64,000 bases of DNA from Bacteroidales bacterium H3 (GCA_001701135.1 DAAN01000009.1:1-64000), one strand, 5' to 3'. Numbered from the stretch's first letter, positions 51,744 through 61,435 are shown. Program-made: numbers and translations. The notes: generated by a model from the sequence alone, not told the origin.

Positions 51744-52994
51744 ATGAAAATCCCCTTTTTCGACATAGAGAACTGGAAGGAAATCGGTGCCACCCTTGCC
51801 CGCAACAAGACGCGCACCTTCCTCACGGCCTTCGGCATCTTCTGGGGCGTGTTTATGCTCGCATCTCTTTTAGGGGGCGCCCGTGGCGCCGAGGATCTGC
51901 TTCGCCGCAACTTTGAAGGGTTTGCCACCAACGCCGCCATCGTCGCCCCATCCACCACCTCAATCCCCTACAAAGGATACTCCAAGGGACGCCAGGTTGA
52001 GTTCAATCTCAAGGATGTGAATTCGCTGCGGGTGCAAGTGCCTGAGCTGTCGGTGGTCACTCCCATGGTGTCCGCTTACGGTATCAGTCTCAAGAATGGC
52101 AAATACTCCTATACCGGTGGCGTACAGGGTCTGGAAGGTAACTATACCAAGGTGATGACACCCAACATCGATCATGGCAGGTTTATCAACGACGCCGATG
52201 TATCAGGCATGCGCAAAGTCGCCGTGATAGGTTCGAAAGTGACCAACGAAATCTTCCCCGGCGACCCCGATCCGGTAGGAAAAGATGTTGAAATCAACGG
52301 CATCATATACAAGGTTGTTGGTGTAGCGTCGCAAAAATCGGAAATCTCGATGGGATCGCGGATCGACGACATTGCCATCATTCCGCTTACAACATTCCAG
52401 CGGGCTTTCAACCGAGGTGACAAGGTGGAGATGATAATGATGGTCGGACGTCGCAACGCCAATCTCACCGAACTCGAGAACCGCATACGCCACGTATTCT
52501 ACAGCAACCACTATATCTCTCCGCTCGATGAGAATGCACTCTGGTACATGAACATTGCCGAGCAATTCGAGAAAGTCGACTCAATGTTCACCGCAATCAG
52601 TTTTCTTGCAGGCTTCATCGGATTCTCTACGCTGATTGCAGGAGTGATAGGCATCGGTAACATAATGTGGGTGATAGTGAAGGAGCGCACTCAGGAGATC
52701 GGCATCCGGCGCGCAATCGGCGCACGCCCGCTCGACATCACCGCGCAAATCCTCTCCGAAGGAATCACGCTCACAGCCATCGCCGGCATGGCGGGAATAT
52801 CGCTTGCCACAGTGGTGCTCGCCATCGCCACCCTGATCACGTCGACACCCACATCCGTACCTCATTTCGAGATGACACTCGGACAGGCAGGTGTGATATT
52901 CGGCACCTTCATATTGCTCGGCACTCTCGCGGGCATCATTCCTGCGCTCAAAGCCATGCGCATCAAGCCCATCGAAGCTCTCAACGACAAATAA
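51744..52994 (+). CDS. MacB-type permease 2
   Basis: A 416-residue paralogue of the preceding permease with the same layout: N-terminal helix (LTAFGIFWGVFMLASLLGGA), periplasmic domain, three C-terminal helices and the VKERTQEIGIRRAIGARP coupling loop. The two are clearly homologous but diverged and likely form a heterodimer around one ATPase dimer. It starts 11 bases after permease 1. The end of the gene is 77 bases before the adaptor gene; a GTTTAATAATAAAC motif lies just after its stop. Confidence 0.9.
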   Translation: MKIPFFDIENWKEIGATLARNKTRTFLTAFGIFWGVFMLASLLGGARGAEDLLRRNFEGFATNAAIVAPSTTSIPYKGYSKGRQVEFNLKDVNSLRVQVPELSVVTPMVSAYGISLKNGKYSYTGGVQGLEGNYTKVMTPNIDHGRFINDADVSGMRKVAVIGSKVTNEIFPGDPDPVGKDVEINGIIYKVVGVASQKSEISMGSRIDDIAIIPLTTFQRAFNRGDKVEMIMMVGRRNANLTELENRIRHVFYSNHYISPLDENALWYMNIAEQFEKVDSMFTAISFLAGFIGFSTLIAGVIGIGNIMWVIVKERTQEIGIRRAIGARPLDITAQILSEGITLTAIAGMAGISLATVVLAIATLITSTPTSVPHFEMTLGQAGVIFGTFILLGTLAGIIPALKAMRIKPIEALNDK

Positions 52995-53071
52995 TAGCCT
53001 GTTTAATAATAAACAAGTTCTAACACAATAAATATAAACCGCTCCAACAGCTGCATATAGATTACAGATTC

Positions 53072-54202
53072 ATGAAAAAGTTTGCAAAAATTCTGATGTG
53101 GATAATCGTGGGTGTGCTCTTCTTAGGCACGTTTGTTTATCTCATCGCGAATTCAAGGCCCAAAAAGGACACCTACCAACTGGTGAATCCATCCAACGAG
53201 ACCATCGAACGCACCACGGTGCTCACAGGGAAAATCGAACCCCGCGACGAAATTGAAATCAAACCGCAGATTTCCGGTATCATCAGCGAGATTCTCGTTG
53301 AACCGGGCGACCAGGTCACCAATGGTCAGATTATCGCCAAAATCAAGGTGATTCCCGACGCTACCCAGCTGTCATCGGCCGAAAACCGCATCCGTGTCGC
53401 ACAGATTTCGCTCGAACAGAGCCGCCTCACTTTCGAACGTACCAAGGCGCTTTACGAGAAAAAATATGAGAGCCGCGAGAAATACGAGACCGATCTTGCT
53501 GCCTATAACCGCGCAAAGGAGGAGGTTGACCAGGCCAAAGACCAGTTGCGCATCGTTCGCGAAGGTGTGTCGGCATTTGACACCCAAGGCTCCAACACTC
53601 TTATCCGGTCAACTGTGACCGGTCTGGTGCTCGAGGTTCCCGTCAAAGTAGGTTCCTCGGTGATTCAGTCCAACACATTCAACGACGGCACTACCATAGC
53701 CAAGATCGCCGACATGACCGACCTTATCTTTAAGGGAAAAATCGACGAAACGGAGGTTGACAAACTCTCCGAGGGGATGCCGGTGACCATTTCAGTCGGC
53801 GCTATCCAGGGTTCCTCCTATCCCGCCGTGATAGAAAAGATCGCGCCGATCGCAACCGACGAGAACGGCACCAACACATTCGAGGTGAAGGCCGCTCTGT
53901 CGGGCGAGGATGTGCGCAATCTCCGTGCAGGCTACAGCGCCAACGCTACCGTGACTCTCGAGCGTGTCGAGAATGTGCTCTCCGTGCCTGAGAATGTGAT
54001 TGAATACCAGGCTGATTCCACTTTTGTCTATGTTCTGAAATCGGCAGAGGGAGAGGATCAGGATTTCCGGCGCGTGAAAGTGGTGACCGGTCTTTCCGAC
54101 GGTATGAAGGTGGAGCTGAAAGAAGCAGGCGACATCACCGTCAAAACCAAACTTCGCGGCATGAAAGCCGATGCGGGTAAACAGAACAATCCCCCCATGT
54201 AA
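53072..54202 (+). CDS. MacA/HlyD-type periplasmic adaptor
   Basis: A 376-residue membrane-fusion protein: an N-terminal membrane helix (ILMWIIVGVLFLGTFVYLIA), lipoyl half (VLTGKIEPRDEIEIKPQISG), an alpha-helical hairpin (~95-180, with EKKYESREKYETDLAAYNRA), and beta-barrel and membrane-proximal domains (KIDETEVDKLSEGMPVTISV). It links the inner-membrane permeases with TolC. Length fits MacA. Fourth gene of the operon. Confidence 0.92.
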   Translation: MKKFAKILMWIIVGVLFLGTFVYLIANSRPKKDTYQLVNPSNETIERTTVLTGKIEPRDEIEIKPQISGIISEILVEPGDQVTNGQIIAKIKVIPDATQLSSAENRIRVAQISLEQSRLTFERTKALYEKKYESREKYETDLAAYNRAKEEVDQAKDQLRIVREGVSAFDTQGSNTLIRSTVTGLVLEVPVKVGSSVIQSNTFNDGTTIAKIADMTDLIFKGKIDETEVDKLSEGMPVTISVGAIQGSSYPAVIEKIAPIATDENGTNTFEVKAALSGEDVRNLRAGYSANATVTLERVENVLSVPENVIEYQADSTFVYVLKSAEGEDQDFRRVKVVTGLSDGMKVELKEAGDITVKTKLRGMKADAGKQNNPPM

Positions 54203-54233
54203 TTGATTCACGCACTTCCCGAAACAGAATAAA

Positions 54234-55538
54234 ATGAAAAGATTGATTTTTACAGCCATAATCATGGCGGCTGGGGCTTTTGTTGCCGGTGCCGGCGAGC
54301 CGTGGACTCTCGCGCAGTGCGTGGATTATGCTGTTGCCAACAACCTCACGCTGAAATCGAGCCGGCTGCAGGTGCGCGACGGCGAACTCTCGGTCACCGC
54401 AGCAAAGGATGCTTTCCTGCCTACTTTGAGCGGCAATGCATCCGAAGGTTTCAATTTCGGCCGTGGTCTGACTGCATACAACACTTATGCCGACCGCAAC
54501 ACATCTTCATTCCAGTGGGGCGTGGGACTTAATCTGCCCTTATTCCAGGGGCTGCAAAACGTGCGTCAGCTGAAAGTGGCCCGTGCGCAGCTGAGCAAAT
54601 ACCTGCTCGACTGCGATGCAGCCAAGGATGATCTTACGCTCAACATCATATCGGAATATCTCCAGGTACTTTACAATAAAGAGCTGGTCAATACTGCCAA
54701 GTCGCAGCTCGATTACTCCACCTATGAAGTGGAGCGCCAGAAGGCCCTGATCGAACTGGGCAAAGTGGCCGAAGCAGATCTCTACGACATTGAGTCGCAA
54801 CAGGCACAGGACCGCCTGCAGGTGATCAGCGCTGAGAACGATGTGCGTGTGGCGCTGGTCAATCTGGCCAATCTGCTGCAGTTGCCGTCGGCCGACGGAT
54901 TCGATGTGGCACTCCTCAACGAGGATGATCCGGAGATTCCCGGACCTGACGTGATCTACAGTCGCGCCCTCGAGCATAACAGCGGCGTGCTGTCGGCCCG
55001 GCAGAGCATCGAGGTGGCCAAAGCCAACGTCTCACTCGCAAAATCGGGTTATATGCCCAAACTTTCGTTCAGCGCCTCGGTCGGGTCGAGCTACTACACC
55101 CTGTCAGGGTCGGACAACGATGCGTTCTCCACACAGATGCGCAACAACTTCTCGACATATCTCGGGTTCTCGCTACAGGTGCCTATCTTCGACGCATTCA
55201 GCTCACGCAACAATGTGCGCCGCGCACGCCTGCAGCAGGAATCTGCCGCTCTCGAACTCGACCGCCGCGAAAGCGACCTCTATAAAGCCATCCAGCTGGC
55301 CTACACACAGGCCACCGGTGCACGCGACAAGCATCTAACCTCGGCCGTGACACTCGAGAAAACGCAGAAATCATTTGATGCCGTGCGCGAGAAATACAGC
55401 ATGGGGCGCACCGATTCCAACGACTTCGAAACAGCCAAAAACAACCTGTTTAAAGTTGAAGTGTCGCGAATCACCGCCCACTACGAGTATCTGCTCCGTT
55501 ACCGCATCCTCCGCTATTACGAGACCAACCGCCTCTGA
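54234..55538 (+). CDS. TolC-family outer-membrane channel
   Basis: A 434-residue exported protein (signal peptide MKRLIFTAIIMAAGAFVAGA) with two structural repeats of the outer-membrane efflux family: WTLAQCVDYAVANNLTLKSS and LKVARAQLSKYLLDCDAAKD in the first, YSRALEHNSGVLSARQSIEV and SSRNNVRRARLQQESAALEL in the second. It completes a tripartite MacAB-TolC-like pump for drugs, peptides or lipids. Last gene of the operon, followed by a strong terminator. Confidence 0.92.
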   Translation: MKRLIFTAIIMAAGAFVAGAGEPWTLAQCVDYAVANNLTLKSSRLQVRDGELSVTAAKDAFLPTLSGNASEGFNFGRGLTAYNTYADRNTSSFQWGVGLNLPLFQGLQNVRQLKVARAQLSKYLLDCDAAKDDLTLNIISEYLQVLYNKELVNTAKSQLDYSTYEVERQKALIELGKVAEADLYDIESQQAQDRLQVISAENDVRVALVNLANLLQLPSADGFDVALLNEDDPEIPGPDVIYSRALEHNSGVLSARQSIEVAKANVSLAKSGYMPKLSFSASVGSSYYTLSGSDNDAFSTQMRNNFSTYLGFSLQVPIFDAFSSRNNVRRARLQQESAALELDRRESDLYKAIQLAYTQATGARDKHLTSAVTLEKTQKSFDAVREKYSMGRTDSNDFETAKNNLFKVEVSRITAHYEYLLRYRILRYYETNRL

Positions 55539-55587
55539 CTCACCAACCGCCTCTGACACTAAAGATTTGAGAGAATATAAAACTGAC

Positions 55588-55622
55588 GGCGCTGTGTCAA
55601 AATGCTTGACACAGCGCCTTTT
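55588..55622 (+). terminator. terminator of the efflux operon
   Basis: 13-base perfect stem GGCGCTGTGTCAA / TTGACACAGCGCC with a 5-base loop, then TTTT. Confidence 0.9.
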
Positions 55623-55639
55623 CTATCCGGATGGGAGGG

Positions 55640-55934
55640 TGTTGTCAGAATGGTTCAGATGGTAGGAGCTTGGAGGTGAGGCCGATGAGAGCAATCTGGA
55701 GATTGTGACCGAGGCCGTTATCGACCTTTGGTCGCTTTGCTCTGCAAAGAATCCTTCAAGCGACGACCCAGATGAGCCATTGGTGCGGCCATTCCACGCC
55801 GACAGCGACACCGCCGTTGATGCCGATTGAGTGAACAGGTCGGGGTTGGCACGGCGTATGTTTATTAACTCGGCATAGGTATCATGCAATCCTTTGCGAT
55901 CGGCGTTATCGAGATAGCTCCACACCAAAAAGTT
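55640..55934 (-). pseudogene. remnant of a GH13 amylase C-terminus
   Basis: On the minus strand an open stretch reads NFLVWSYLDNADRKGLHDTY, then AELINIRRANPDLFTQSA and AVSLSAWNGRT, the conserved end of the GH13 barrel in Bacteroidota amylases (compare NRKALFENYQALCYLRLKNP in the 920-residue enzyme of this window). There is no start, no catalytic region and no upstream continuation: the homology begins inside the terminator of the GH97 gene. After ~50 residues the reading frame loses resemblance, probably by frameshift. It is a dead fragment, not a gene; an intact copy may once have followed the GH97 gene. Confidence 0.7.
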
Positions 55935-55971
55935 AGCGGAGACGCGCAGAACTTTTCCACGCGTCTCCGCT
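55935..55971 (-). terminator. terminator of the GH97 gene
   Basis: 12-base perfect stem AGCGGAGACGCG / CGCGTCTCCGCT with a 13-base loop, followed on the minus strand by AACTTTTTGG. Confidence 0.8.
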
Positions 55972-55983
55972 CAGAGCTTTGAC

Positions 55984-56033
55984 TGTATCGCTAAATATTT
56001 TTAATGTATCGCTGTTATATAGCCTGTATCGCT
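55984..56033. repeat. three ~20-base repeats at the 3' end of the GH97 gene
   Basis: GTATCGCT occurs at 55985, 56006 and 56026 with spacing 21 and 20; the intervening bases include CTGTTATATAG, also present in the repeat array at 27603-27671. Confidence 0.7.
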
Positions 56034-56034
56034 A

Positions 56035-57978
56035 CTATTTGGTGATAATTGCGGCATACCCGCCATTGCGAACCATTTTTACAGGAAGCTTGCGGGAATC
56101 GAATTTGACGTTACGCACTACTGCATCCTTTGCCTGAATATCGGAGTTGGGGCCGTCGGCATGATATGTTATGTTTTTGTATTCGGGACCGATGAAGCTG
56201 AGATCGAGGTTGAGATCTACTGGAGCATCGGTGCCGTTCATGGCGCCGATATACCATTTGTCGCCATGACGGCGCGCAACGGCCACATATTCACCGAGCT
56301 TGCCTTCGAGAGGCACGGTCTCATCCCATGTGGTGGGGATAACGGCGATGAAATCGCGGCTGACGGGATTCTGTTCGTAATTGTTGGGTGAATCGCACAT
56401 CATCTGCAGTGGAGAATCGTAGAGCACATACATGGCCACCTGATGCGAGCGTGTGCCTTTTACCATCGGCTCCTCATTGACCATGCGGAAGCGTTCGGGC
56501 TGGGTGTTGAGCATGCCGCCGGGAGTGTAGTCCATAGGTCCGGCGAACTGACGTATGTAGGCCAGATTCAGATTATGCTTGGGCATGATATCGTTCGACC
56601 ACTTGTTGTATTCGTTGCCACGGACACCTTCGCGGGTCATGATGTTGGGATAGCGGCGGCGCATGCCGTCGGGGGGATATGCGCCGTGATAGTTGAGCAG
56701 GAGATGGCGGCGGGCGCATTCATCTGCCACAAGTTCGTAGAAATCAACCATTTCGGCATCGTTGCGATCCATAAAGTCCATTTTCACGCCCTTGGCACCC
56801 CACTTTTCAATCTGGTCGAGGTAGCCGGTGGTGTTACGGAGCATATTGGCGTAGCTGACCCACAGGATGATGCCGACACCCTTTTCGTTGGCGTAGCGGC
56901 AGATTTCGGCGATGTCGCAGCCGGGGGTGGTGTCGAGCAGGTCTTCTTTGGATGACCAGCCTTCGTCAATGAGCATATACTCTACACCAAGTTTCTTGGC
57001 GTAATCGACCATCCATTTGTAATAGTCGGTGTTCACGCCTGATCTGAAAGGCACATCCTGGCCGTAGAGGTTCCACGCGTTCCACCACTCCCAGAGCACT
57101 TTGCCGGGCTTAACCCACGAATAGTCGCCTTCAGCATCGGTATCGTTGCCGAGTATGTAGACAAGGTCGTTGCCCATGAGGTCGCGGTCATTGTCGAAAA
57201 CGGCAGTGATGCGCCAAGGGAATTTGCGCCGACCGGCCTTTTCGATCATGAAATCCTTGCGGGTATCAATTATATATTGCAGATGGTTGAAGGCATAGTG
57301 ACGGTCGGCGGGATAGTTGGCGAACGCGCTGCGCAGCTTGCCGTTCTCTCCTTTGAGGAAGATGCCGGGATAATCGTAAACACCGGCCTCGCAGAGAACC
57401 ACTTTATATTTTCCCTGATCAGCTACGAGGGGGAGGAAAGCAACCGAGTCGGCGGGCATCGAGCTGACAGGGCGGACATCGAACAGACCTTCAAACGACG
57501 TGTCCATGCGGTCTGTGACCTGCACATGCAGATTGGGGTCGCCGGCAAGGTTATATCCTACTACCTCGTCGGTTACGTGGTCGGCCTTGGGAGAATCAGA
57601 TATGAAACGGTAAGCCACGCCATCGTCGTAGGCACGGAACTCGATGCTGTAGGGTCCGTAGGAAAGTGTCAGCGCATTGTACTTGTCTTTGAGGGTGCTG
57701 TGTCGGCGGGGAACCACCAGATTGAGGGTTTTGTCAGCCGAGGATTTCTTTGCCTTGCGGCATTTGGCGTTGGTGCCCCATTGCTTGCCGTCGACAGTGA
57801 GACTCACGGGGCTGTCGTCGAGAATCGGATTTCCGTCGCGGGTGAGGGAGTAGCTGACATTATTGTCGGCATTAACGGTCACCAGATTTCGGCCGTCAGG
57901 CGATTGCAGCTCATAAGTTTTGGCCTGCACTGTCAGTGCTGCCATCACAGCTGTCGAAATCAGAATTAGTTTTTTCAT
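56035..57978 (-). CDS. GH97 alpha-glucosidase/alpha-galactosidase (SusB-like)
   Basis: A 647-residue exported enzyme (signal peptide MKKLILISTAVMAALTVQA) of family GH97. The N-terminal beta-sandwich (~25-280) precedes the barrel: YMLIDEGWSSKEDLLDT, GIILWVSYANMLRNTTG, GVKMDFMDRNDAEMV, LLLNYHGAYPPDGMRRRYPN and MTREGVRGNEYNKWSND, whose Glu residues correspond to the calcium-site and acid positions of SusB-type inverting members; GPMDYTPGGM follows. The Asp in KMDFMD is the nucleophile in the retaining galactosidase branch, so the branch is not certain. Not in a SusC/SusD locus here. Own -7 box at 58041-58048. Confidence 0.92.
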   Translation of the reverse strand: MKKLILISTAVMAALTVQAKTYELQSPDGRNLVTVNADNNVSYSLTRDGNPILDDSPVSLTVDGKQWGTNAKCRKAKKSSADKTLNLVVPRRHSTLKDKYNALTLSYGPYSIEFRAYDDGVAYRFISDSPKADHVTDEVVGYNLAGDPNLHVQVTDRMDTSFEGLFDVRPVSSMPADSVAFLPLVADQGKYKVVLCEAGVYDYPGIFLKGENGKLRSAFANYPADRHYAFNHLQYIIDTRKDFMIEKAGRRKFPWRITAVFDNDRDLMGNDLVYILGNDTDAEGDYSWVKPGKVLWEWWNAWNLYGQDVPFRSGVNTDYYKWMVDYAKKLGVEYMLIDEGWSSKEDLLDTTPGCDIAEICRYANEKGVGIILWVSYANMLRNTTGYLDQIEKWGAKGVKMDFMDRNDAEMVDFYELVADECARRHLLLNYHGAYPPDGMRRRYPNIMTREGVRGNEYNKWSNDIMPKHNLNLAYIRQFAGPMDYTPGGMLNTQPERFRMVNEEPMVKGTRSHQVAMYVLYDSPLQMMCDSPNNYEQNPVSRDFIAVIPTTWDETVPLEGKLGEYVAVARRHGDKWYIGAMNGTDAPVDLNLDLSFIGPEYKNITYHADGPNSDIQAKDAVVRNVKFDSRKLPVKMVRNGGYAAIITK

Positions 57979-58040
57979 GATTAGGATACTTGTGTTATAG
58001 AATTTTGGTTGAAATAATCAGTTTATTGGTTAAGGATGCA

Positions 58041-58048
58041 CAAAGTTA
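58041..58048 (-). promoter_or_regulatory. -7 box of the GH97 promoter
   Basis: TAACTTTG on the minus strand; predicted start near 58034, giving a leader of about 56 bases before the ATG at 57978. No convincing -33 at the usual spacing. Confidence 0.5.
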
Positions 58049-58331
58049 AACATTTTTATTCATTCCCGAAAACAAAACGCGCCATACAGCTCAAAAAAAC
58101 AGCAAACACGAATTCAAGTTTTAAATAATTTTTTGATATATTAAATAAAAGTAGTATTTTTTTGCGCAAACTGATTAAATAACCCTAATTTCACGCATCA
58201 GCATTAAATTGAGAAGTTGATAAGCATTGTAGCATAAACCCGCTCATTTTACGACAGTTACATAAGATCACATATTGATATTATTACTTATCTGGAAATC
58301 TGTGCGTGAAAAATTTTAACATTTCTATTTT
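58049..58331. other. AT-rich divergent intergenic region
   Basis: About 280 bases of very AT-rich DNA between the GH97 gene and the divergent lipoprotein gene. I see no TAnnTTTG box with proper spacing for the plus strand, no strong stem and no coding frame; a TATTTTTTTG near 58154 is only a loose match. Confidence 0.5.
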
Positions 58332-60026
58332 ATGAAACATTCTGTTTTATGTTATGCAGTCGCCACAGCTGTCGCGATCTTTGTGACTTCATGTGTCGAC
58401 GATGACTATGATTTAACCGACATTGACAGCACGGTAAGGCTTCAGGTCAAAGAACTGACAATTCCTGTAACTCTGGACCCGATCGAAATGTCGACAGTGC
58501 TCTCGGAATCCGACAACATCAAAATTGTAAATGGCGCTTACGCAGTGTCCGAAACAGGAAGATTCACATCCTCGCCGGTGAAAATCAACTCGATCAATCT
58601 CTCGTTCAACACCTCCGGCTCTGTCACGAACAATATCGAACTTCCCTGGAACTCCGGCACACAGCAACCCACGGACAATGAGGTTTTCCTGCCTGTATCT
58701 TCCGACAACATCAGCTTCAATCTTCAAAGCAACGACGTTCCGTCAGAAATTCAGAGTATCGAAGAAATCAAAGGTGATTTCACCCTTACTTTCGATATCG
58801 CGTTTTCGTCTCAATCTGTCCGTAACCTTAAAAACGGCAAGATACAGCTTCCTAAAGGGCTTATCACCGAGAATGCCAACTACAATCCCTCGACCGGTGT
58901 TTTCACAATCTCCAGCAAGAAACTTGTTAACGGCAAGCTTACCATTGTTCTCAATTGCACAGGAATCAATTATGCACAGTCGGGCGCTTCTTTCGACCCC
59001 ATGAACCACACGGCGATTCTCTCCGGCAATGTCAGAATCATCAGCGGTGATATCAGCATCGACAACTCGACCGGCAATCTGCCCAACTCGCTGTCGCTCA
59101 CCACTTCCTACCACATGTCGCCCATCTCGGTCAAAAAATTCACCGGGCGCATCAAATACGACATCAAGGGTGTAAATATTTCGGATGTAGACCTCAGCGA
59201 TCTGCCTGATCTTCTCAATCAGGAAGGGACACAGATCTCGCTTTCCAATCCGCAGATTTATCTCAATGTGGAGAATCCGCTTTACACCTACGGTCTTGGC
59301 GCAACTGCGTCACTCAGCATCACCAAGCATTTCGCACCCGAGCAGGGATCGCCCGAGCAGACCTACTCGAGCGACCTGATCAACGTCAGCAATGCCGCCT
59401 CAAGCGCATATGTTCTCGCCCCCCGCAAGCCCGATCAGATTGCGGAAGGTTTCTCAAATCCTACATTTGTCAGATTCGCAGATCTCTCCGAAGTGCTGTT
59501 GGGCAACGGGCTGCCCAAGACTTTAAGCATCGATCTTATTGACCCACAGGTTTACGAACAAAGAGTGGAGGATCTGGTACTGGGAGAGGAACTCGGCATC
59601 GTCAACGGAACTTACGATTTCGTTGCTCCACTCCAGCTCAATGCCAACTCCCAGTTCGTCTACACAACCACCGAGGACGGATGGAATGACGACGATGTGG
59701 ACAAAATCACTGTCCAGACACTCATTGTCAAGGCAATTGCCACTTCCACAGCGCCGTTTGCTCTCCACGTAGAGGCCTATCCGATCGATGTGAACGGAAA
59801 CAAGATCAATAACGTGGAAATCGTCGGAGCCGACCTCGGTGCCAACTGCAAAAATCAGGAACTTGTGATCAGAATCACCGGAGAGGTGACTCATCTCGAC
59901 GGCATACACATCGTGGCCAAGGGATACACTTCCGACAACATGACCAAGCCAATTTCGCCCGACCAGTCTTTGACTCTCAACAATCTGAAAGCCACAGTCA
60001 GCGGCTACTACGACACAGAACTGTAA
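58332..60026 (+). CDS. surface-type lipoprotein of unknown function, coupled to a DUF5723 gene
   Basis: A 564-residue lipoprotein: MKHSVLCYAVATAVAIFVTS followed by the lipid-modified Cys21. The next residues VDDDYD are an acidic run right after the Cys, like the Bacteroidota signal that sends lipoproteins to the cell surface. The rest is beta-rich, with repeated strand-like patterns (SINLSFNTSGSVTNNIELPW, FTISSKKLVNGKLTIVLNCT, TAILSGNVRIISGDISIDN, SKPISP-type turns) and no catalytic motif; I do not recognise the family. Its stop overlaps the next ATG (TAATG), so the two are co-translated and probably cooperate. Confidence 0.8.
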   Translation: MKHSVLCYAVATAVAIFVTSCVDDDYDLTDIDSTVRLQVKELTIPVTLDPIEMSTVLSESDNIKIVNGAYAVSETGRFTSSPVKINSINLSFNTSGSVTNNIELPWNSGTQQPTDNEVFLPVSSDNISFNLQSNDVPSEIQSIEEIKGDFTLTFDIAFSSQSVRNLKNGKIQLPKGLITENANYNPSTGVFTISSKKLVNGKLTIVLNCTGINYAQSGASFDPMNHTAILSGNVRIISGDISIDNSTGNLPNSLSLTTSYHMSPISVKKFTGRIKYDIKGVNISDVDLSDLPDLLNQEGTQISLSNPQIYLNVENPLYTYGLGATASLSITKHFAPEQGSPEQTYSSDLINVSNAASSAYVLAPRKPDQIAEGFSNPTFVRFADLSEVLLGNGLPKTLSIDLIDPQVYEQRVEDLVLGEELGIVNGTYDFVAPLQLNANSQFVYTTTEDGWNDDDVDKITVQTLIVKAIATSTAPFALHVEAYPIDVNGNKINNVEIVGADLGANCKNQELVIRITGEVTHLDGIHIVAKGYTSDNMTKPISPDQSLTLNNLKATVSGYYDTEL

Positions 60027-61435
60027 TGGGCATTAAGCAAACCAATCACAAGAGAAATTCCATGTTACACATCATAAAGAAAACAGCACTGACAATTGTG
60101 GCTGCCGCCATATCCGTGGCAACCATGGCTCAGGACATGCAGACAGGCTACTTCAACGACGAGTACACCTACCGCTTCCTCATGAATCCCGCCATGTCTA
60201 ACTCAGACAACTTCGTGGCCATGCCCGCACTCGGCAATCTCAACATCGAGATGAACAGCAACATCGGGCTGAAGTCGATATTCTACAATGTGAACGGCAA
60301 GACCACTACGTTCATGCACCCCGACATCAAGGCTTCGGAAGTGATGGGCAACCTCAAGGATATGAACCGCATTTCTGAAAACAACCGCATAAACATTCTC
60401 GGCGGCGGCTTCAAAGCCTTCGGTGGCTATAATACAATCAATATTTCGGCCCGTACAGACCTCAACGTCAGAGTGCCCAAAGCAATTTTCTCTTTCCTGA
60501 AGGAAGGCGTGGCAAATCAGTCCTACGATCTATCAGGATTCGGCGCAAACGGAATAGGCTATGGCGAGATTTCGCTCGGCCACAGCCGCGACATCACCCC
60601 CGAGATCCGAGTGGGCGGCAATCTCAAATTCCTTGTGGGTATCGCTTCGGTCGACGCTAACCTCAGCGAGGCATATCTCCAGCTCCACGACGATTCCTGG
60701 AACATCCGCGCAAAAGCCGATCTCCACGCATCGCTCAAAGGCATGCACTTCGGAACCAAAATAAGCAAATCCACCGGAAAGCCCTACGTCGATGACCTCG
60801 ACGGCGACTTCAAACCACTCAACGGTTTCGGCATGGCCATTGACCTTGGTGCCGTTTATGCGCCAAAAGCTCTGCCCGATTTCAAATTTTCACTCGCTGT
60901 AGTCGACCTCGGCTTCATCAACTGGAGCGAAGATCTCTACGCCACCACTGATGGAGAGGAATTCCAGTCGAGCGTACTGAATTTCAACGTAGACAAGGAC
61001 TCGCCCAACAGTTTCGACAACCAGTGGGAAAAAGTCAAGGACGATCTGGCGCAAATCTACGAACTTCGTTCCGATGGCAACGTCGGCAATCGCACTCAGG
61101 CTCTACACGCCACAATCAATGCAGGCGTGCAATACATTTTCCCCCTCTACCGCAAGCTCAACTTCGGTCTTCTCAACACCACAAGAATAGCCGGCAAATA
61201 CACCATTACGGATTTCCGCCTTTCGGCCAACGTAGCACCTTGCAAGCTGTTCTCGGCAACCGTCAGCGGTGTCGCCGGCACCAACGGCTGGGGTTTCGGC
61301 TGGCTTGCGAACCTGCACACCAAAGGCTTCAACTTCTTCTTGGGTCAGGACCACACATTCTTCAAGCTCGCAAAGCCCGGCATTCCCACCAATTCAAGCT
61401 GGGGAGCAACTCTCGGCATGAATTTCCTCTTCTGA
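60026..61435 (+). CDS. DUF5723 family outer-membrane beta-barrel protein
   Basis: A 469-residue exported protein; the signal sequence (MLHIIKKTALTIVAAAISVA then TMAQ) is reached best from the ATG at 60062, so 12 residues at the present start may not be used. The mature part is rich in amphipathic beta-strands (INISARTDLNVRVPKAIFSF, GYGEISLGHSRDITPEIRVG, DFKFSLAVVDLGFINWSED) and ends in a Phe (GATLGMNFLF), the signal that barrels use for Bam insertion. The family resembles PorV/FadL-like barrels of this phylum. Function unknown; translationally coupled to the lipoprotein before it. Confidence 0.82.
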   Translation: MGIKQTNHKRNSMLHIIKKTALTIVAAAISVATMAQDMQTGYFNDEYTYRFLMNPAMSNSDNFVAMPALGNLNIEMNSNIGLKSIFYNVNGKTTTFMHPDIKASEVMGNLKDMNRISENNRINILGGGFKAFGGYNTINISARTDLNVRVPKAIFSFLKEGVANQSYDLSGFGANGIGYGEISLGHSRDITPEIRVGGNLKFLVGIASVDANLSEAYLQLHDDSWNIRAKADLHASLKGMHFGTKISKSTGKPYVDDLDGDFKPLNGFGMAIDLGAVYAPKALPDFKFSLAVVDLGFINWSEDLYATTDGEEFQSSVLNFNVDKDSPNSFDNQWEKVKDDLAQIYELRSDGNVGNRTQALHATINAGVQYIFPLYRKLNFGLLNTTRIAGKYTITDFRLSANVAPCKLFSATVSGVAGTNGWGFGWLANLHTKGFNFFLGQDHTFFKLAKPGIPTNSSWGATLGMNFLF

